DNA of 64,000 nucleotides, taken from Nectonema munidae (taxonomy: Eukaryota > Nematomorpha > Nectonematoida > Nectonematidae). The notes under the pieces are model-generated. The model saw nothing but the letters and a program-made list of their open reading frames with translations, was not told the origin of the DNA and searched no databases. A program made the translations under genes and the position numbers. The stretch spans positions 124,001 to 188,000 of the forward strand of contig JAUIRK010000976.1 of the NCBI GenBank assembly GCA_030549495.1, read 5' to 3'. Positions 58,801 through 64,000 of the stretch are shown here, piece after piece. Positions within the stretch are counted from its first letter, which is position 1; every line of letters starts with the position of its first letter.

Positions 58801-61616
58801 GAGTTTAGCGAGTAGATAGCCGGTGGAGGGAAAGCTTCTTATCCCACCTGTGAATACTATGAGATCTATGAATTGTGAGTAGAATTGTCTTCCACCTAGA
58901 GCACTTAAGTGTTACAATGTTATCAAATTTGTAAGATTCATAGATGAAATCACATAACGTAGGATCAATAAACTTTTTCCATCCAGTGTATGTTCTATGT
59001 TTCCTTCTTTTTTTTGCTTATTCTTGAAACGCCTTTTAGCAAAATGCCCTTTTTAATTAATCTTATGATTATAATTGTGAGATACTAGTAGACAGTCACG
59101 GTATTCACCAGCTATGATTGTTGTTGGGGCCATAGACAAGGATCATGTATGAAAAGTAGGTAACGATCAGAAAAAGTTTGAGAACCACTTAAACTAAGAA
59201 AAATATTGCGAGAATTTTCTGTATTATTATGGCAAGGAGTGCAGACACAAAAAGTTTAAGTTATATTAAAAAAGAGTGAACATATTTGGCATATAGTTAT
59301 TACACTATGAGCCACCGTTAAACTGTCAAAATTAATCTGAAAAAAAATAAATATTTTATTTTTCTAAAAATATTAAAGCAGTTTTTTTAGAATTTCAAAA
59401 ACTTTGAAACTTAGTGATAACTGTTAAGAAAGCTGATCTATCTATTCTAAAAAATCCGAAACATTCATATAGTATAAATTAGGGAAATGTAAAAGCGAAA
59501 AGTAACATTAGATAGAAGTAAGATGACAGTGTATCAATAAAATAAAAGGGAAAAATATATCGATCGATTGAAAGTTAATTCTGAAACAAACTTTGAACGA
59601 AAGTAAAGTAAAGTAACCAACGTTTTCGATGATGATTCTTCGATTTTTCGATGACGAAATTTCGATAACGATTCTTGCTTAAAAGTTAAATAGTAAACAA
59701 TAATTTTAATTTTGTTAATTAAGGGATTCGCTTTTGTCCCTAACTTTGGACAACTGCAAAAATGGAACATTTTCTATATTTTCAAACATTTCTATATATT
59801 CTATAAATTAATGTGAAGAACATCGTTTATTTTCATTATATGAAAATAGTGGTGTTTGGTTTATAAGACAACTTAACCTACAAGCACTTACCAAACCTTC
59901 TGACTATAATTTGACTGTATTTTCCATACTAATGATTTATTTTTTGTTCATGAAATTTACAAATGTGTACTTTTCTAATCAAAGTAGCAGCAATCAAGAG
60001 AAAATGAAGTTAAGTAAATAGTATAGACAAGAGGTTTCCAAACTTTTTGCCACTATCACCCACTTTTGGATAAAAATTATTCTCCCATATGTACCGTAAT
60101 GTCTAAAACGCGATATTGAGAACTACAAAATTATTCAGGAGGATATAAAGTTTTCAGTTAGATCATCATGAGTGATGTGTTGTTGCTAGTGCAGACACAA
60201 GTGATTTTAAACTATCAATTTTAATCTCAAGTCTTCTCTAGCTTCACATTTAGTGCCCATCTGTTTTAGAAAAGTAAAGTAGAGAGGAGAAAAACTTCGC
60301 ATTCACTAAGAAAAAAGTTGGCAAATTTATTGTGTTGGTTTATCTTTAAAATTATTTTGGTAAATGTATTGTGTTGTTGATTCAAAATAAGATTTTTGTG
60401 TGAAGGAGGTAGACAATATATAACCTAAGATGTAAGCAATCTCAAACTTTTCATATGCTAATCTCACGAATTCATACATTGGATACTTTCTACAAAAAAC
60501 TTTTGAATAAAATTTTTTACTCTTTTTTTCTATTATCGTTTATATATTCCATGTATTTTACTCCATTATTGAACAAAACCTTATCCCTATAATAAATAAT
60601 TAAGTACATATTTTTTATATTTATTTTTTTAGAATATTAGCCAAACCAAAATTTAGTGATATAAAATGAAGTAAAGATGTTTTCAATAGGAATTTTTAAA
60701 GTTTACATAAAAAAAAATGCAAACAAAAATTTTTTTATTTTTGTAAAAATCGTATACTTTTTTTAGAAAATGGAAATGATAGGATATTTAGTTTTCAATA
60801 TTCAATCACTTTTTAATGACAAAATTATTGCGATAGAAGCACGGCCACTGAAACTGTGGCGTGTGAAGGTCCATTCCCACTTCGTTACGTTTTAGTGAAA
60901 TAGTATACCGTTTCTCCATCTTGTCCAGGATTTCCATCCCTTCCGGGATTTCCATCTTTTCCAGGAACTCCAGGTTCACCAGAAAGTCCATCAAGACCAG
61001 GCTTACCATCTTTGCCTCGATCTCCAGGAGGACCCTAAGAAAAGTGTAATGCCGAAGTAATTGTAATGAGACTGGGGCAGCAATTTACTATAGGCCCAGT
61101 TCTTCCTTTTTTCCCTGATTTACCAGGCGATCCGAAGAGACCATTAAGCCCATCCTTTCCATTTTTGCCAGGTGGTCCTATTGGTCCAGGCTCTCCTTTT
61201 TTGCCAGGCATTCCAGGTCTACCATCTTTGCATTCCTTCTTACATACCGCTAAACAGTTTGTTCAATCTTGTATATATACAGAAATCAATATATGCAGAT
61301 TCAATAATTAAAATTTGGAAGCATGCAAACGATTAAAAATATGATAGATTTAATAGAAAAAGTGTCTCTCAATTTTTCTAAAATATTAGTTAATTATTGT
61401 CAGTGTTTTTAAAATTTAAGTTAAAAAGAGGTGCATTTTACCTTTGGAACCGTATACGTATGGAGTTTTTGGTCTCTTTAATGCGGATCTTTTCTTTCTA
61501 TGCGATAATTTTGGCAATCTTTTCAATTTAACTACTTTTTCAAACTTTTTATCTTGAAGTTTATTTGATTGATTCTTTTCTGAAAATTTTAAAGCATAGA
61601 GCGGTTCTTTACTAAA
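47367..61616 (-). CDS. Collagen with short-chain collagen C4-type C-terminal domain, 12 exons seen (5' end missing)
   Basis: Exons on the minus strand, 5' to 3': 61616-61442, 61249-61089, 61034-60909, 58439-58314, 57847-57722, 55506-55381, 52728-52557, 50789-50584, 50087-49908, 49849-49588, 49530-49284, 47652-47367. All have GT/AG borders and matching phases, giving at least 730 residues. Order: a basic segment with SHRKKRSA, a furin-like site; CKKEC; 149 uninterrupted Gly-X-Y triplets; then a 12-cysteine domain with [49 protein letters not shown] and YICVDE, matching the short-chain collagen C4 family of sponges and other invertebrates. It is a secreted matrix protein by family. The signal peptide exon is not identified; it lies upstream of 61616 or beyond the window. 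Confidence 0.9.
47749..47945. mobile_element. 197-bp foldback MITE
   Basis: The ends read attgaaaagtaaaccgtctt and, inverted, attgaaatgtaaacagtctt. The arms continue through aagagataaat and acggatcttcaacta to a short centre, so most of the element is palindromic. It lies in the final collagen intron. No clear target duplication was seen. The word aataaagactgttt recurs at about 61706. Confidence 0.7.
48280..48705. mobile_element. Probable Tigger/mariner-type MITE
   Basis: The left end is CAGTAAAACATCCACCC; the right end inverts to CAATCAAACTTGGATTA. A TA dinucleotide flanks each end, the usual target of Tc1/mariner and pogo elements. There is no transposase inside. Confidence 0.45.
49908..55506 (-). 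CDS. Collagen exons 6-9: Gly-X-Y repeats
   Basis: Exon 55506-55381 is a fourth 126-nt module. Exons 52728-52557 (172 nt) and 50789-50584 (206 nt) split a Gly codon and together make 378 nt, exactly three modules. Exon 50087-49908 is 180 nt (20 triplets). No interruption of the Gly-X-Y pattern occurs across any junction, which strongly supports the splicing model. Confidence 0.9.
50800..51926. other. Collagen intron sequence, mostly unassigned
   Basis: No coding sequence was recognised. Near 51271-51330 words such as cagaagtgtcaaactt and cggccggcatggtg resemble a decayed hAT end. Confidence 0.4.
51927..52338. mobile_element. 412-bp hAT MITE
   Basis: The ends read CAGGGCCGTATCAAGGG and, inverted, CAGGGCTGTATCAAGGG. 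The flanks cctagaac (51919-51926) and cctaaaac (52339-52346) agree at seven of eight bases. The subterminal ggcaattgccccggggcgcc is a palindrome-rich stretch. There is no transposase. Confidence 0.85.
53613..54067. mobile_element. 455-bp hAT MITE
   Basis: It starts CAGGGCCGGTGC and ends, inverted, CAGGGCCGGTTGC. The flanks gtccatat (53605-53612) and ggccatat (54068-54075) agree at seven of eight bases. A short open frame inside (53912-54127) runs past the element end and is not a gene. Confidence 0.8.
54076..55380. other. Collagen intron, AT-rich, with a (TTA)n microsatellite
   Basis: No gene was seen. A perfect run of about nine tta units lies at about 55199-55226. A tRNA-like word near 54838-54865 was considered and rejected. 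Confidence 0.5.
56499..57482 (+). mobile_element. 984-bp hAT with perfect 8-bp duplication
   Basis: The ends read TAGGGATGTAAAACCGG and, inverted, TAGAGATGTAAAAAACCCG; both continue into tatagaaccgg. The flanks are identical GTTTGAAC (56491-56498 and 57483-57490). It contains a shortened transposase in two frames and is an internally deleted derivative of an Ac-like hAT. Confidence 0.92.
56554..57350 (+). pseudogene. hAT transposase, truncated
   Basis: The first frame (56554-57135, 193 codons) is helical, with [20 protein letters not shown] and [18 protein letters not shown], the segment between the catalytic core and the C-terminus in hAT proteins. After a stop at 57133, the frame at 57168-57350 has the dimerisation signature [17 protein letters not shown]. 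The BED finger and the catalytic Asp region are missing. Confidence 0.8.
57722..61249 (-). CDS. Collagen exons 2-5: CxxxC and Gly-X-Y repeats
   Basis: Exon 61249-61089 starts [19 protein letters not shown] and gives 15 triplets. The CKKEC pair next to the helix could disulphide-link chains. Exons 61034-60909, 58439-58314 and 57847-57722 are each exactly 126 nt, or 14 triplets, and begin with an intact Gly codon. KGE, KDG and RDG-type triplets, favourable for helix stability, are frequent. Confidence 0.9.
58717..59190. mobile_element. Possible Charlie-type hAT MITE
   Basis: The left side reads cattgattcccaaaccatgg and the right side inverts to aagtggttctcaaacttttt. Both resemble the CAGTGGTTCTCAAACC ends known for Charlie-like hATs. 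No convincing 8-bp duplication was found. Confidence 0.4.
59191..60908. other. Collagen intron, AT-rich, no gene recognised
   Basis: No coding sequence or bounded repeat was seen. A short gtaaagtaaagtaa repeat lies at about 59600, and ggtttccaaactttttgcca at about 60032 may be another Charlie-like hAT end without a partner. Confidence 0.4.
61442..61616 (-). CDS. Collagen N-terminal exon (first recognised)
   Basis: It encodes [15 protein letters not shown], a lysine-rich stretch, and [14 protein letters not shown] before YVYGSK. The RKKR-S site would suit proprotein convertase cleavage ahead of the triple helix. A splice acceptor, not a start codon, opens the exon. An alternative acceptor 36 nt further in (after ttttcag) would also keep phase. 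Confidence 0.65.
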
Positions 61617-61699
61617 CTAAAAAATGTAATATACTTGGATTAAAAAATTGTAATTATTTTGAAAATGAGAAGTTGTGAAAGATCTGAGAGTTAATTCTT

Positions 61700-61805
61700 C
61701 TAAATAAAGACTGTTTCATCTTATGCGAACGTGATTAAGCTACAACCCGTTACCAAGGACTACTTTTGATCCTTTTCTCAAGTGGTCTAAATACAGGTTT
61801 GACTG
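61700..61805. mobile_element. Tigger/Tc1-type end fragment
   Basis: Read on the minus strand it begins CAGTCAAACCTGTATTTAG after a TA, followed by ccacttgag. This is the form of a pogo/Tigger terminus. Its inner part contains aataaagactgttt, also found in the foldback MITE at 47.8 kb. No partner end was found. Confidence 0.5.
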
Positions 61806-62004
61806 TACTAGTCTTATTTAATTTTAATTGGTAACTTTGGAAAAAATGGAGATAGACTATTAATTAACTTAGTTTCGTATTTGTAAGAAAATGAATCTAT
61901 TTTTTTATTTGGTGAATCATGACAGATAAAATTAAAAGAATGTTTTATGACCGGGTGTTCTTTCTGAAGTCTGCCATTTTGTATTCAGGATTGGAAACCC
62001 TTGA

Positions 62005-63235
62005 TAAAGTGCTAGATTGGCTCAAAACTTTGAAGAACTCTTGAATATAGGAAACAAAACAAATGAGGTAGATGATGCGCCTAAAATCAAGGACTTGAAA
62101 TGGAATTACCATTATAAGAGGGGTAAGAAAAGCATGAAAAGAGATGAAAGATAACAAAGCGACAGGCACTAGTTAAATAAGTATTGGAATGATTAAAGCT
62201 GGAAGTAAAAACTCTCTATTTGGATGACTGAATTATTAAAGTTAATATGGAAAGAGGAAATAATTATAAGAGGAATGGAGATGAATTCTGATAATACCCA
62301 TTTTCAAAAAAGAAATAATTCCGGTTTACTGTAATTACTAAGGCACTTATGCTGTTGAACACAGATTGAAGTTATTAGAAAAAAATTTTATGCGAGAATT
62401 GGAAAAATAGTGAAAATTGATTCGCAACATTTCGGTTTCACTCCAGAAAAAAGCACTATAGATGCTCTCTTTATCGTTAAACTGTTGATAGAGGAAATAT
62501 TAGAAGAAAATGTAGAAAAATTTTGTGATTTTGTGGACTAAGAAAAAGACTATGATCAGGTGGGGGATTTAATATACTGGTAGATGAGAAGAAAAAAATA
62601 ACAGTGAAAATAATCATACTGGTGATAGAGATATACACAAGACCTAGAACAGCAGTTAAAACAATGGATAAAAACTCAAAAGAGTTTGAGATTAGGATTG
62701 GACTTCTTCAAGTATCTTCTTTGAATCCTTCCTAGCTTATCCGCAATAGTGATCGATGTCGTATCATAATGCATAAGAACAGAAAGACTAAGGGAGCTTC
62801 TTTTTTCAGATGATTTCGTTATAATGTCAAATAGTATAGATGAATCACAAAGAAGAATTTGGAAATGGAGAGAATGTCTTGAAAAGAATGGCCTTACAAT
62901 TAAATCAGAAAAGATGGCGGTTATGGTGTGTAGTAAAGAAGATTAGATGATATTGATCAACGAACTAAATCGGAAAGAAGTAAAAAATTTTAAGTATCTA
63001 GCTTCAAAGATTCGCCTAAAATGGGATTGTGACAAAGAAATCTGAAGTAGTCAATAATTGGATATCGAAGAATAGGACTTCAAGCGAAAAGATTGAAAGA
63101 TGATTTAAAAAAACTATGCAAAACTCAATTAGAAAGTAGAAGATGCTCAAGATCGAATCGAGTGGAGAAAGGGAATCATGATATCCTGTGATATCCTGCC
63201 TTGATATTAAGAACTAGCAAAGAAGACGAAGAAGA
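62005..63235 (+). mobile_element. RTE-type LINE reverse transcriptase remnant
   Basis: In shifting frames the plus strand shows FEELLNIGNKTNEVDDAPKI (62024-), KDNKATGT (62148-), TYAVEHRLKLLEK, DSQHFGFTPEKSTIDALFIV (62419-), CDFVD followed by a stop and EKDYDQV, and finally KNGLTIKSEKMAVMVCSKED and VKNFKYLASKIRLK. These follow the order of RTE/BovB-type reverse transcriptases. Stops and frame changes are frequent, so it is an old copy. No endonuclease was seen. It lies upstream of the first recognised collagen exon, in an intron or 5' flank. Confidence 0.8.
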
Positions 63236-64000
63236 ATCCCATTTCCTAAGTTCATTTCACTTTTTTGAAATCATTTATGGATGTGTTAACTGTTTGAAAT
63301 ATTTAAAATAAAATTTTGGAGGAATTTATTCATTAAAATAATCAGTTTTCGATCATAGGAATCAATTGACTACTGAATACTAAACTTTAAAGAATGGACA
63401 TAATCTATTGTGCGTTAGGTATAGTTAATTAACTAAGAATTGCGTCCCGTACACAGTAATTAATACATTCGGCCTGATTTTACTTCCCGTTGTATTTTAT
63501 ATCAGATAAGAAAAAAAACGAATGACCAAATAAATGAATTTGGAAATTCTTGGAAGTACAATCTCAAATTTTCACATCATGAATGTTAAACTAACACTCA
63601 AACCTCCTTTTTCTTAACGCATTTATTATGATTTTTTGGTAAAGACTGCTTCTGTGCGGATAGAAGATATTTAATAAAGTCCTTTCATCACGATCCTTCA
63701 TTCATGTGATGATCACACCGTCCTTTCATATAGATTTTTATTCATTTTCTTTAAAGTTTATTAAGAAGCATATTATATCCTTTGTATTTATTTTGAACGT
63801 GGCGCCAAACCTTAAAATGAGCATATGTCTAGCACAAATGAAGTAGGTGAGAAGCGATGGTATGCGCGATAAAATATTTAAACATACAAAAGTTAATAGA
63901 AATAGTAAAAAGTTTTGGAGCATATGAAGAGAACTCACACCCCTTATGTGTTATAGGAGTCGTTGTTCTTCAGTAGAGTAAAGTTCTAGTACTTCAGGAG
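63236..64000. other. AT-rich end of window, no gene recognised
   Basis: Short frames on both strands lack any domain. The missing first exon(s) of the collagen gene may lie here or beyond; no signal-peptide exon was recognised. Confidence 0.4.

Noticed and set aside
1-64000. LTR retroelements, Polinton-like or other virus-derived elements, CRISPR arrays
   Set aside because: No paired LTRs, capsid, integrase or protein-primed polymerase signatures, and no spaced direct-repeat arrays of CRISPR type were recognised.

Overview
The window is AT-rich, intron-rich animal nuclear DNA. It carries two spliced host genes set tail to tail and a dense layer of decayed transposons. No rRNA, tRNA, CRISPR or bacterial-type operon is visible. 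The two gene families, a Tuba-type RhoGEF and a collagen with a short-chain collagen C4 (spongin-like) C-terminal domain, point to an invertebrate metazoan. A Hydra-like cnidarian would fit the base composition and the transposon mix, but the sequence alone does not settle the lineage.

Host genes. On the + strand, 13 exons between 26954 and 45773 join in phase into an open reading frame of about 984 codons. The domain order is SH3-SH3-DH-BAR-SH3-SH3, which makes it a dynamin-binding protein (Tuba/DNMBP) homologue. On the - strand, 12 exons between 61616 and 47367 encode at least 730 residues. They comprise a basic N-terminal segment with an RKKR processing motif, 149 uninterrupted Gly-X-Y triplets, and a 12-cysteine C-terminal domain of the short-chain collagen C4 type. 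The first collagen exon(s) with the signal peptide are not identified. The two genes converge, with 1.6 kb between their stop codons.

Transposon landscape, left to right. 1-4022 has no gene. 4031-14316 is one 10.3 kb hAT element bounded by a perfect 8-bp target-site duplication; it has been expanded by tandem duplications, a foldback element with minisatellite arms, and a jockey-superfamily LINE. 16.5-19.3 kb holds a long A-tract, two unrelated tandem arrays of about 150-bp units, and a piggyBac-like end. 19.3-22.2 kb is a mosaic of LINE, Tigger, hAT-tail and foldback pieces. 22248-24254 is a ZMYM1-like hAT with exact target-site duplications and one near-intact, internally deleted transposase. 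25145-25633 and 26503-26717 are MITEs with exact 8-bp duplications just upstream of the Tuba gene.

The Tuba introns hold a Tigger with a foldback arm, a BED-like hAT, a piggyBac MITE and a piggyBac element. An RTE LINE scrap sits just past the Tuba poly(A) signal. The collagen introns hold three further hAT elements with duplications of 7 or 8 matching bases, and an RTE-type LINE lies upstream of its first recognised exon.

Exon borders were chosen by hand from GT/AG signals, phase continuity and domain continuity. The recurrent phase agreement across 13 and 12 exons is the main support for both gene models.
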